Shown here: positions 16,885-25,198 of the stretch, piece after piece
Position numbering within the stretch: position 1 is the stretch's first letter
How the letters are laid out: each line of letters opens with the position of its first letter
NCBI RefSeq assembly: GCF_014204415.1
Contig: NZ_JACHLE010000001.1
Location: forward strand, 310,001-374,000
Length of the DNA stretch: 64,000 nucleotides
Source of the DNA: Chryseobacterium defluvii
GTDB taxonomy: Bacteria > Bacteroidota > Bacteroidia > Flavobacteriales > Weeksellaceae
Direction: 5' to 3'
Notes under the pieces: generated by a model
What the model saw: the letters and a program-made list of their open reading frames with translations, nothing else
Database searches by the model: none
What the model was told of the DNA's origin: nothing
Translations under genes and position numbers: made by a program

Positions 16885-17568
16885 ATGAAAAAAATTATTT
16901 TAATGATTAGCTTTACTCTTACTTTGTTCCTTTTATCCTGCACTCAGGATTCATTTGATAGTTCGGTTGAAAAGTCTACTGTTGAGAATAAAGATTCAAA
17001 TCAATATTCCAAAGATGGCTCAAATGATGAGGTTTTAAAAGCTAATTTGAAAATTTTTTATGACCAGAATAAAGATTATGCTGAAAAAATAGGTCAGATA
17101 TTAGATCAAAATCCTAATTTTAAAGGTGGAAATTATTTTTATGCAGAAATAAATCAGGCTCAAAATGACGAGGATATTATTCAGACTTTCAGTAAATATG
17201 GAGTAGTAAGTAATGCTCAGGAATTGCTTAGATTGATTAAAGAAAAAGATGGTTTAAGTGAAGATTTTAGTAACTCAAATCCTTATTTATATCAATTGGA
17301 CGAAGCTACTCGTGAGCAATATATCAATGAGATTGTTCAAAATGATGTTAATAATGAGTCTATAGTGGCAAAACCCACATGCTATCAGCAATATCAGATG
17401 GATAGAACAAGATGTTATAGAAATTATGCTGTAGCAAGTGTTGTAGCAGTAGCATCAGCTCCCTTTACAGCCGGAATAGTTACTGCAATTGTTGGAGGAG
17501 GTGCAGTTGCAGTGTATGCATTTTGTTTAGGTGATGCTAATGAAGATTATGAAAATTGTTTAAAATAA
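16885..17568 (+). CDS. Lipoprotein with CX10C-hydrophobic-CX10C C-terminal hairpin
   Basis: A 227-residue protein of no family that I can name with certainty. The signal segment ends in lipobox LLSC (Cys19). The middle is polar and helical. The C-terminus has a striking layout: C166 and C177 (10 residues between), a Gly/Ala/Val-rich hydrophobic stretch (about 181-212, with APFTAGIVTAIVGGGAVAV), then C214 and C225 (again 10 between). This suggests two helices stapled by disulfides around a membrane-active or buried segment. It is divergent from the XRE gene and its stop is 5 bases before the next start. A bacteriocin-like or envelope-stress role is possible but unproven. Base composition looks more A+T-rich than the flanking genes. 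Confidence 0.75.
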   Translation: MKKIILMISFTLTLFLLSCTQDSFDSSVEKSTVENKDSNQYSKDGSNDEVLKANLKIFYDQNKDYAEKIGQILDQNPNFKGGNYFYAEINQAQNDEDIIQTFSKYGVVSNAQELLRLIKEKDGLSEDFSNSNPYLYQLDEATREQYINEIVQNDVNNESIVAKPTCYQQYQMDRTRCYRNYAVASVVAVASAPFTAGIVTAIVGGGAVAVYAFCLGDANEDYENCLK

Positions 17569-17573
17569 ATTTT

Positions 17574-17759
17574 ATGGAAAATAAATGGAAAAAAATATGG
17601 AATAAATGGTGGACTGCAATTTTGTTTTTCATCGCAATAGGAATTAGCCAAATAATGGACCCTGCTATAAACTGGATACCTCTAGCAATAAATTTATTAA
17701 TTGTTGTTCTCTATTTTTATGTGTTTAAATTTCATAAAAAACAACAACATAATAATTAA
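17574..17759 (+). CDS. 61-residue two-helix membrane protein
   Basis: A small protein from ATG 17574, 5 bases after the lipoprotein stop, so very probably translated from the same mRNA. The N-terminal tail is Lys/Trp-rich (MENKWKKIWNKWW), followed by two hydrophobic helices (about 14-28 and 35-52) and a basic end (FHKKQQHNN). No family is recognised. Its size, position and topology recall immunity or partner proteins found next to membrane-active peptides, which is inference only. An in-frame ATG 18 bases upstream would overlap the previous gene and is less likely. Confidence 0.68.
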   Translation: MENKWKKIWNKWWTAILFFIAIGISQIMDPAINWIPLAINLLIVVLYFYVFKFHKKQQHNN

Positions 17760-17761
17760 AG

Positions 17762-17796
17762 AAAAGCCTTCCAGGATTTCTGGAAGACTTTTTTAT
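17762..17796. terminator. Bidirectional terminator, right border of the XRE cassette
   Basis: 13-bp stem with one mismatch (17762-17774 with 17780-17792), loop GATTT, then T run. It is a near-copy of the 16381-16416 terminator and separates the 61-residue gene from the converging DUF4349 gene. Confidence 0.88.
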
Positions 17797-17798
17797 TA

Positions 17799-18767
17799 TT
17801 AAGTATTTTGATCATTTCCGTTTGAAGGGCGTTGTGTGTTTTTCTTTTTATAGAAATAATATCCTATTCCGGTAATCAGGAACAGAGGCCAAAACGGAAG
17901 AAGAAAGAGAAATATGGAGGTAATGACACCCCAGCCGGAAGAGATTGCGGCAAAAGATTTTTCTCCGAATGTTTTAGGCTCTTTTTCAGCTTCGGATTTA
18001 TCGGTAAGGGTTACGGTGAGCTTACAGATCGTATTATTGATATAATTGCTTCCGGAAACGTCAATGTTTTTGCTTTCAATATCCCCGAGATTGCTGCTTA
18101 GATCATTTACCAGGTCATCGAAATTCTGGATAGGCACTTTTATCTGCATATAATAAATCTTTTGGCTGGTTTCCGCATCTGATCCGTTTTTTACCGGTTC
18201 ACTGGCTACGTAAGAAAGCTCTTCGCTGGTGATATAAGCATTGTTTTTTTCTGCTTCTTCCCTGATGATCTCCTTTACTGTTTCTGCATTTTCAGCGTTG
18301 ATTGAGATATGGCCGGTCTTTACCATCCTGTTTTTGGCAGTGCTAAGTTCATAATCATCTTTTTTAGGCAGATCTTTATAAACTACTTTTGTTTCTTTAA
18401 TGACCTTGGGAGCAGGTACATTTACCACTATTTTTTCAGGTTTCGGGTCTGTGGAATCCTTCTTTTCCGGTTTTGATTCCAGTTTTGTGGAAGAAATCTT
18501 TTCAGCAAGAGAATCTATGCTTTTCGAAGTGGTCTCTATCTTTTCCCGGATGTCTTCTTTGGTATTTTCAAATTCTTTTATTTTAATATTGGCGGAATCT
18601 AAAACCTTGTTGGCAGTATTGCTGACCTCATCAACGGTATTGGAGGCAACTGCGACGGCGCTGTCTGCAGCATGTACGGCTTCTTCCAGTTTAGATTGTG
18701 CGATATCTGATTTTTTGCACATAATGAATGTACACGATACTACTGCTAATAGAATGAACTTTTTCAT
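17799..18767 (-). CDS. DUF4349 lipoprotein
   Basis: A 322-residue envelope protein. The signal segment ends in FIMC (Cys17 lipobox). An Ala/Ser/Glu-rich helical, probably coiled-coil, region (about 20-95) is followed by a Pro/Lys linker. The DUF4349 domain spans about 140-300 (MVKTGHISINAENAETVKEI, later IYYMQIKVPIQNFDDLVNDL and the NTICKLTVTL strand). A C-terminal hydrophobic helix at about 280-302, followed by YFYKKKN, anchors it to the inner membrane, which makes the lipobox less certain. The function of DUF4349 is not known to me. The gene converges on the cassette at 16381-17796 and shares its right-hand terminator. Confidence 0.85.
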   Translation of the reverse strand: MKKFILLAVVSCTFIMCKKSDIAQSKLEEAVHAADSAVAVASNTVDEVSNTANKVLDSANIKIKEFENTKEDIREKIETTSKSIDSLAEKISSTKLESKPEKKDSTDPKPEKIVVNVPAPKVIKETKVVYKDLPKKDDYELSTAKNRMVKTGHISINAENAETVKEIIREEAEKNNAYITSEELSYVASEPVKNGSDAETSQKIYYMQIKVPIQNFDDLVNDLSSNLGDIESKNIDVSGSNYINNTICKLTVTLTDKSEAEKEPKTFGEKSFAAISSGWGVITSIFLFLLPFWPLFLITGIGYYFYKKKNTQRPSNGNDQNT

Positions 18768-19013
18768 AACATTAATTTTTTTGATGAGATAAAATTAGTC
18801 TGTAGTGATATTTTTCCTTTGTAAATGGCAAGTATTGTTCTCGTAAAGTTATAAGTATAATGAAACCAGTGTTTTATGTTTGTTTTACAAATGATTTACA
18901 AAATATTTAAATGTGGGAAATATGTAATAATATTTAATTTATGTATAAAATTTTATAATTATATTTTAATATATTATTAAATTAGATAACTTTGTGGCTC
19001 AAAAATTAAACTG

Positions 19014-19955
19014 ATGTCAAGAGTTATACCCTTTTTATTCTTTTTTATAACTATATTAATCAAATCCCAAATCGGAATAAACACAGCTAATCCAACAGAG
19101 ACATTGGATGTGAACGGCACCATGCGTGTAAGAAATATTTCATCTTTAGGCTCTAATGCTTCTGCAAAAGATTCTATTCTGGTGTTTGATAATGACGGTG
19201 TATTGAAGAGGGTGACCGCTTCCCAGATCCTCACTCAGGCGAACGGTATTACTTCAATCTCTACTTCCGGGGTAATAAGCGGAAACGGGACAAGCTCCAA
19301 TCCTGTTACTTTAGGACAGAATGGGGCTGCAAACGGGCAGCTGCTTCAATGGAATGGTACGGGATGGGTTCCGGTTTCTGCTTCTTCTTTAGGGACTATA
19401 TCTTTAAATACTGGAACTTCAGGAGCCAATATCAATGTCTCCGGCTCGCCCGCTGCTTTGGGAGGAAGTATTACACTCAATATTCCGGATGCAGGTGCTG
19501 CTGCGAGGGGAGTAGTAAATACGGCAAGCCAGGTGTTTGCGGGAACAAAAATGTTTTCGGCAGTAGGAATTAATACAACCACTCCTAATGCTTCTGCGAG
19601 TTTAGATGCAAATGGCGCCTACAAACTTGGGAGTACGGGAACTGTCAATAAAAATATGATCAGTTTTTCTGCAACGGTAAATAATAATATAAATAGCGGG
19701 ACCTCTGCATTTTTAGGAGGGTTGTCCGCATCAAGGGTTTTAGATATTGATATTACAGTACCTGCTGCAAACAGGCCAACCTCTACACAGGCCGTTGTGA
19801 ATGTATCGCCGGCTTTTGATTTGCCGGGATCGGTCTCAATAGCATCGGCAAGACTTACCTCTGTATCAAACGTAAGGGTACGCTTTCTGAATAATGATGT
19901 TTCAAACAGTCAAACCATTTCCGGTACTCTTTACGTTAAAATCAATGAATTTTAG
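19014..19955 (+). CDS. Secreted beta-rich surface protein of unknown function
   Basis: A 313-residue exported protein. The signal peptide ends near IKSQIGIN (about residue 19). It has the N-terminal IGINTANPTETLDVNGTMRV motif seen at the start of many Bacteroidota surface proteins that resemble phage tail-fibre heads, and a second partial copy, GINTTTPNASASLDANG, near residue 185. The rest is Gly/Ser/Asn/Thr-rich beta structure. No T9SS sorting domain is seen at the end. A TAACTTTG at 18987-18994 is a good -7 box 20 bases before the ATG. Adhesion or structural use at the surface is inferred. Confidence 0.7.
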   Translation: MSRVIPFLFFFITILIKSQIGINTANPTETLDVNGTMRVRNISSLGSNASAKDSILVFDNDGVLKRVTASQILTQANGITSISTSGVISGNGTSSNPVTLGQNGAANGQLLQWNGTGWVPVSASSLGTISLNTGTSGANINVSGSPAALGGSITLNIPDAGAAARGVVNTASQVFAGTKMFSAVGINTTTPNASASLDANGAYKLGSTGTVNKNMISFSATVNNNINSGTSAFLGGLSASRVLDIDITVPAANRPTSTQAVVNVSPAFDLPGSVSIASARLTSVSNVRVRFLNNDVSNSQTISGTLYVKINEF

Positions 19956-19971
19956 CTTTGTTGAGATTGAA

Positions 19972-20192
19972 TTAGAATTATTTAAATCCTTCGATCTCTC
20001 ATCAGCTTCAATCCGAAAGATTTTTGAGGCAAGGTTTCAAGACTGCATTTTGCATCGTATTTATGATTTAAAAGTTATAGGTACAGCTGTTCCGATGATC
20101 TTTTTCCGTTCATTTCAGGAGTGAATAGGTGAACCATACTCTTGTTCATCAGCCGATCGATACCTTCTGCCGGCAGTTTGGACTTCAAAAGT
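19972..20192 (-). pseudogene. Decayed fragment of prfC (peptide chain release factor 3)
   Basis: On the minus strand this intergenic stretch matches the intact prfC at 23459-25054 over roughly codons 405-483. In one frame it reads PAEGIDRLMNKSMVHLF and then TPEMNG, against intact LAKGIDQLMDEGVAQLF and TLEMNG. A 1-base loss then shifts the frame to KIIGTAV (intact KIIGTVG), and later NHKYDAKC (intact EHEYGAKC). The nucleotide match is also plain: GTTCCGATGATCTTT against GTTCCTATGATCTTT, and CGTTCATTTCAGGAGTGAA against CGTTCATTTCAAGAGTGAA. Stop codons, a frameshift and internal deletions show that it is non-functional. Both ends of the gene are missing. It lies on the same strand as intact prfC, about 3.4 kb away. 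Borders are approximate. Confidence 0.85.
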
Positions 20193-20304
20193 TTTGTAAA
20201 TGATTGACAACAGCTTTATAAATTTCTAAAAAAAATCAAAAAAATGTTCAAAATGCTAATTATGAATAATTTAATAATTACATTTGTGTATTAATATTTT
20301 ATTA

Positions 20305-20805
20305 ATGAAAAGAGGAGTTTTATTAATGGTTTTCTCATTGTTTTTTGGATCTGGCAGCGGGTTGAGCTGTACAAATGTTTCTGCCGCAAAGAATATCGTT
20401 GAAATAGAACCGGCCATGAGTAAAAATGATAGTGAAATAAAATTTTCAGAAGTACGAAGATTAAATAAAAATATCTCCCTAAAAGAGTGTATGATTGTAC
20501 AGTCCTTGGAGGAAACGGTTAAGTTATACGGTTTGCTGGAAGATAAAAGGTTTTCCCGGTCAGAGCCAATTCCTTCACTTTCTGAAAATGAATTTCTTCT
20601 TATGCTGAAACCTGAACTGAAAAAACAGCAATACGGGGATATTGAAGTAATTAAAATAGAAGAAGAACAATCGGTTTTTAATGTTTATTATAAAGAAATT
20701 AACAACGAAGAATACTTACTGAACAAAGAAAAGAATCCTATACTGATTCTTAAAATAGAAGGGGAAATTCCTTCAAGTGTTAAACTAATACCTCTTAATT
20801 TGTAA
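20305..20805 (+). CDS. Exported protein of unknown function, upstream partner of a metalloprotease
   Basis: A 166-residue protein with a hydrophobic N-terminal signal (MKRGVLLMVFSLFFGSG); GLSC at 19-22 could be a weak lipobox. The mature part is charged and has no motif that I recognise (SLEETVKLYGLLEDKRFSR, ENEFLLMLKPELKKQQYG). I start it at ATG 20305. A -7 box TACATTTG at 20279-20286 lies 18 bases upstream and excludes the earlier start. The stop is 15 bases before the protease gene, so the two form one transcript. A role as inhibitor, chaperone or processing partner of the protease is possible but unproven. Confidence 0.68.
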   Translation: MKRGVLLMVFSLFFGSGSGLSCTNVSAAKNIVEIEPAMSKNDSEIKFSEVRRLNKNISLKECMIVQSLEETVKLYGLLEDKRFSRSEPIPSLSENEFLLMLKPELKKQQYGDIEVIKIEEEQSVFNVYYKEINNEEYLLNKEKNPILILKIEGEIPSSVKLIPLNL

Positions 20806-20820
20806 AAAAATGAAAATCAT

Positions 20821-23139
20821 ATGAAGAAAAAACTACTCATTTTGAGCACTTTGCTTGTATTTTCAGCGGCAGGATTTGCTCAACAAAATCACTGGAAGAA
20901 ATTTGATTCGAAAATTGGCAGCGAAATTCGTGAAAGCGGGGTAAGAATTACTGATTTCACTCTGTTTACGCTTAACGTTAAAGAGATCCAAAATCAACTC
21001 AAAAATTTGCCGGACAGTGATTTCCATTTGTCCCGCAAAGGAGTTCTCTTAAACTTTCCAAATCTTGAAGGAGGTTTTGATACTTACGAGGTTTTCGAAT
21101 CATCAACGATGCATCCCGATCTTCAGAACAGATATTCTGAAATCCGATCCTACACCGGTTTCAAAAAAGGTGACAAATCAACAGTTTTAAAGTTTAGTAT
21201 AGATCCTTATTTCGGATTTAACGGGATGATCAGAACTAATCAGGGAATTTATTATATAGATTCTTATACAAAAGATAATCAGGTCTATAAACTGTATGAT
21301 AGGAAAAAAGCTTCATCTCCTAACCAGTTTGAATGTCTTTTTAATGGCGACAGTGAGCTGAAAGAATCCGCTTTAAATGCCCAGAAAACAGTTGTTGATG
21401 CATTAAACAGAAAGTACAGGCTATCCATTACCACAACAATAGAATATACGGCTTATACTGCAACACAAGCTGGTGTGGGCTCAGGAACGGATGCCCAGAA
21501 AAAAGCGGCAGTTCTTGCGGCGGTTAACCTGGCTGTAACAAGATTGAATGAAGTTTTTGAAAGAGATATTTCTGTAAGATTACAGCTTATTGCAAATACA
21601 GACGCTTTATTCTTTATCAGTTCAGATACTTTCAATACCCTGAATGCAGGGCAGATGCTTACTGAGAATATTACAGTGACCAATAATATCATTGGTGCTG
21701 CTAATTATGATATTGGCCACTTGTTCTTTCAGGCAGCTGCAGGAAATGATAATGGTTTGGCATCCACTCCTTCAATCTGTGGAAACAACAAAGCCGGGGG
21801 CGTGACGGGTTCTGCAATTCCGGTAGGAGATCCTTTTGTGATAGACTTTGTAGCCCATGAAATGGGGCATCAGTTTGGGGCTATGCATACCCAAAATAAT
21901 AACTGTAACAGAAATGTACCTACATCTATAGAACCGGGAAGTGCAAGTTCTATTATGGGATATGCAGGAATCTGTCCTCCAAACGTACAAAATAACAGTG
22001 ATGCTTATTTTCATTCAATAAGTATTGCTGAAATGTACACAAGACTTACTTCAGGTTCCACTGCTACCTGCGGTGTTAAAACACCAATTAACAACGCAGA
22101 ACCTATTGTAAATGCAGGAGCTGATAAAAGTATACCGAAGAGTACGCCATTTATGCTAACGGCAACCGCAACGGATGCAAATAATGATGCACTTACCTAT
22201 ACCTGGGAGCAGATTGATGCGGGAATTGCTACTATGCCGCCTCAGCCGACAAGTGCCGTAGGGCCTCTTTTCAGATCTGTAATGCCTACAGCATCGCCGT
22301 CAAGATATTTTCCAAGATTATCAACCATTGTTGCAGGATACGACCCTACAATTGTAGCTCCTACAGATGTAAGAGCATGGGAGAAACTTTCTTCCAGAGC
22401 AAGAGATCTTAATTTTTCAGTTCTTGTCAGGGATAATAATCCTGTGGGAGGCCAGACGGGGCGTGACGATGTGAAACTTACCGTTGTAGATGGTGCAGGG
22501 CCGTTTGTGGTTACCTCGCAAAATACGACAGGAGTTGTCTGGAATGAAGGGCAGGCATATGCCATTACCTGGGATGTAGCCAATACAACAGCTGCGCCCG
22601 TAAGTACACCTAATGTAACGATCCTGTTATCAAAAGACGGAGGTCTTACTTTCCCGACTGTCCTGGTGGCGAGTACACCTAATAACGGGACTTATAATTA
22701 TACAGTTCCGGGAGGCCTTGGAACTATTAATAATGCCAGAATTATGGTGAAAGCGGTGGATAATGTATTTTTGAATGTTAATTCAAGAAACTTTACGATC
22801 AATTCATCTGTGGTGGTAATTCCTCCGGGAAATCCGGGAACTAATCCTGTGAAGGTATATCAGGGGCTGATGATCTATCCGGTGCCTTCAAGTGATGGAT
22901 ATGTTTATATTAAAGCTGATTTCCCGAGATTGCTTCCGGTTCGTCCTTATGTGGTTACGTATGAAATATACGCAATGGACGGAAAGCTTATAGTACCTAA
23001 GAAGACAAAATATATATTTGAGCAGCATTTGGAGCAAATAGACTTAAGACATTTGCCTACGGAAACTTATATGATTCATGTGACAGTAGATGGAGAAAAA
23101 ATTGTTAAAAAATTAGTAATGACTCCCTCTTCTAAGTAA
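20821..23139 (+). CDS. Secreted reprolysin-like zinc metalloprotease, T9SS cargo
   Basis: A 772-residue exported protease. The signal peptide ends at GFAQ (about 21). A propeptide-like region covers about 22-190. The zinc site HEMGHQFGAMH gives H346, E347, H350 and H356, the HExxHxxGxxH pattern of metzincins, with a downstream SIMGYAG (Met-turn) near 384. A beta-sandwich module (about 430-675) and a terminal domain (YPVPSSDGYVYIKADFP, later LPTETYMIHV and KKLVM) that fits T9SS type A sorting follow. It probably degrades host or environmental proteins outside the cell. It follows the 166-residue exported protein by 15 bases. The protease at 45653 is a paralog with the same layout. Confidence 0.88.
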   Translation: MKKKLLILSTLLVFSAAGFAQQNHWKKFDSKIGSEIRESGVRITDFTLFTLNVKEIQNQLKNLPDSDFHLSRKGVLLNFPNLEGGFDTYEVFESSTMHPDLQNRYSEIRSYTGFKKGDKSTVLKFSIDPYFGFNGMIRTNQGIYYIDSYTKDNQVYKLYDRKKASSPNQFECLFNGDSELKESALNAQKTVVDALNRKYRLSITTTIEYTAYTATQAGVGSGTDAQKKAAVLAAVNLAVTRLNEVFERDISVRLQLIANTDALFFISSDTFNTLNAGQMLTENITVTNNIIGAANYDIGHLFFQAAAGNDNGLASTPSICGNNKAGGVTGSAIPVGDPFVIDFVAHEMGHQFGAMHTQNNNCNRNVPTSIEPGSASSIMGYAGICPPNVQNNSDAYFHSISIAEMYTRLTSGSTATCGVKTPINNAEPIVNAGADKSIPKSTPFMLTATATDANNDALTYTWEQIDAGIATMPPQPTSAVGPLFRSVMPTASPSRYFPRLSTIVAGYDPTIVAPTDVRAWEKLSSRARDLNFSVLVRDNNPVGGQTGRDDVKLTVVDGAGPFVVTSQNTTGVVWNEGQAYAITWDVANTTAAPVSTPNVTILLSKDGGLTFPTVLVASTPNNGTYNYTVPGGLGTINNARIMVKAVDNVFLNVNSRNFTINSSVVVIPPGNPGTNPVKVYQGLMIYPVPSSDGYVYIKADFPRLLPVRPYVVTYEIYAMDGKLIVPKKTKYIFEQHLEQIDLRHLPTETYMIHVTVDGEKIVKKLVMTPSSK

Positions 23140-23159
23140 ACTCTCAAAATATATCCATA

Positions 23160-23187
23160 AAAAAACCGTTCATTGAACGGTTTTTTT
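23160..23187 (+). terminator. Rho-independent terminator
   Basis: 12-bp stem (23160-23171 with 23175-23186), loop ATT, core ACCGTTC/GAACGGT, followed by T run. Confidence 0.9.
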
Positions 23188-23227
23188 ATTTTTTATTACA
23201 AAATCTGTTTAAACTGATCAAAAGGAA

Positions 23228-23432
23228 TTAAACTACAAAGCGATAAGGGCTTTTACAGACACTTAAGTTGATGATAAGACCCTTTAATAGTATAAGAAGA
23301 TAGTCGTTGAAAATCTAATATTGATATTGAGTTTAAACGAAATATTCTACTTATATGAACTTTTATGCCAATCAAATTTTAACTTTCTTAGTGCCCTAAA
23401 ATGTTTTATAAATAAGAAACTTTTGTGGTTAA
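23228..23432. repeat. MITE-like intergenic element, copy A
   Basis: About 205 bases between the protease terminator and prfC. It begins TTAAACTACAAAG and ends CTTTTGTGGTTAA, and shares CAGACACTTAAG, CTTATATGAACTTT and TTTTAACTTTCTTA with the element at 26688-26833. It carries about 60 extra bases in the middle and has no reading frame of note. This explains most of the gene-free 23140-23458 space. Confidence 0.6.
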
Positions 23433-23458
23433 AATAAAAATTTAAACAACCTTACAAC

Positions 23459-25054
23459 TTAATCCGGCTTGAATTCACTGATGAAATGAAGTTTTACATT
23501 CGGGAACTTTTCCTGGGTCATATGAATAGTGAAAGAAGAATCTGCCAAAAATACCAGTTGGTCGTACTTATCCCTGGCAAGGAATCTTTGTTTTAATCTG
23601 GCAAACTCCTTAAATTCTTCAGATTTTTCATCTGCTTCTACCCAGCAGGCCTTATGCATGGCAAGAGGCTCATAGGTGCATTTTGCACCATATTCATGCT
23701 CCAGACGGTATTGGATCACCTCATACTGAAGGGCACCTACTGTTCCTATGATCTTTCTGCCGTTCATTTCAAGAGTGAAGAGCTGGGCGACACCCTCATC
23801 CATTAGCTGATCGATCCCTTTTGCCAGTTGTTTGGCTTTTAAAGGGTCATTATTGTTGATATAGCGGAAATGCTCCGGAGAGAAGCTCGGAACTCCCTTG
23901 AAGTTTAGCTTTTCGCCTCCCGTTAGTGTATCTCCGATTCTGAAATTGCCAGTGTCGTGCAAACCAACAATATCTCCTGGATAACTTTCGTCCACTACTT
24001 CTTTTTTATCAGCAAAGAAAGCATTGGGAGAAGAGAATTTCATTTTTTTGCCCTCTCTCACCAGTAAATAGTTCTCATTTCTTTTGAAAGTTCCTGAAAC
24101 AATTTTTACGAAAGCCAGACGGTCTCTGTGTTTCGGGTCCATATTCGCGTGGATCTTGAAGACAAACCCGGTGAACAGATCTTCTTCAGGTTTTACAAGG
24201 CGCGTATCGCTCTCTTTAGGCTGAGGCATCGGAGCAATTTCGATAAAGGCATCCAGTAATTCCCTTACCCCGAAATTATTCAATGCAGAACCGAAGAACA
24301 CAGGCTGCAGATCTCCTCTCATATAATCTTCACGGTTGAATTCAGGATATACGGATTGTACCAGTTCAAGCTCATCACGTAAAGTCTGTGCAGCTTTGGA
24401 ACCGATGACCTCATCAATCGAAGGATCATTGATATCATCAAACTTAATTGTTTCTCCTACTTTTTGCTTCTTTTCCTCCAAAAATAACTGGATATTGTTT
24501 TCCCAGATATTGTATATACCCTGAAAGTCGCTCCCCATACCGATCGGAAGAGAAAGCGGAACCACACTTAATCCCAGTTTTTGCTCCACTTCATCCAGAA
24601 GGTCGAACGCATCTTTACCTTCACGGTCAAGTTTATTAATGAAAACAAGCATCGGGATGTTTCTCATTCTGCATACCTGAACCAGTTTTTCCGTCTGCTC
24701 CTCAACCCCTTTGGCAACATCAATTACTACGATCACGGAATCTACGGCCGTTAAAGTCCTATAGGTGTCTTCTGCAAAATCTTTGTGGCCGGGAGTATCG
24801 AGAATATTGATCTTATGATCTTTATATTCGAAAGCCAGCACGGAAGTCGCTACCGAGATCCCTCTCTGTCTTTCGATCTCCATAAAGTCGGAAGTGGCTC
24901 CTTTTTTTATTTTGTTCGATTTTACCGCACCTGCTTCCTGAATGGCACCTCCAAAGAGTAGCAGCTTTTCGGTAAGAGTGGTTTTTCCGGCATCCGGGTG
25001 GGAAATAATCCCGAAAGTCTTTCTTTTTTCTATTTCTTTGATTAAGTCTGACAT
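23459..25054 (-). CDS. prfC: Peptide chain release factor 3
   Basis: A 531-residue translational GTPase that recycles release factors 1 and 2 from the ribosome. GTPase motifs are intact: G1 SHPDAGKTT (18-26), G2 region RQRGISVATS, G3 DTPGHKDF (about 86-93) and G4 NKLD (about 140). Domain II and the C-terminal domain follow (EMNGRKIIGTVGALQYEV, EHEYGAKCTYEPLAMHKA). Length is normal. The gene is alone on its strand, with an intergenic repeat element behind it and the P-loop kinase gene divergent ahead. A decayed second fragment of the same gene lies at about 19972-20192. Confidence 0.96.
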   Translation of the reverse strand: MSDLIKEIEKRKTFGIISHPDAGKTTLTEKLLLFGGAIQEAGAVKSNKIKKGATSDFMEIERQRGISVATSVLAFEYKDHKINILDTPGHKDFAEDTYRTLTAVDSVIVVIDVAKGVEEQTEKLVQVCRMRNIPMLVFINKLDREGKDAFDLLDEVEQKLGLSVVPLSLPIGMGSDFQGIYNIWENNIQLFLEEKKQKVGETIKFDDINDPSIDEVIGSKAAQTLRDELELVQSVYPEFNREDYMRGDLQPVFFGSALNNFGVRELLDAFIEIAPMPQPKESDTRLVKPEEDLFTGFVFKIHANMDPKHRDRLAFVKIVSGTFKRNENYLLVREGKKMKFSSPNAFFADKKEVVDESYPGDIVGLHDTGNFRIGDTLTGGEKLNFKGVPSFSPEHFRYINNNDPLKAKQLAKGIDQLMDEGVAQLFTLEMNGRKIIGTVGALQYEVIQYRLEHEYGAKCTYEPLAMHKACWVEADEKSEEFKEFARLKQRFLARDKYDQLVFLADSSFTIHMTQEKFPNVKLHFISEFKPD

Positions 25055-25150
25055 AATGTATTTTGAGGTTGCAAAAATCGTGATTTTTTATGGAAAATGA
25101 AAACTTTCTGAAATTACGGATTGAACCCGTATGGTAAAACCCGATTTTTG

Positions 25151-25181
25151 TTTGACAGGATGTTTTTAACCATTATATTTG
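25151..25181 (+). promoter_or_regulatory. Promoter of the P-loop kinase-like gene
   Basis: TTTG at 25151-25154 and TATATTTG at 25174-25181, 19 bases apart, are a full match to the Bacteroidota consensus, 17 bases before the ATG at 25199. Confidence 0.7.
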
Positions 25182-25198
25182 TTTAAAAATTCTTTTAA

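Noticed and set aside
19894-20124. A 76-codon open frame on the plus strand after the surface-protein gene.
   Set aside because: It overlaps the end of that gene and then runs antisense through the prfC relic; it has no start signal and no domain.
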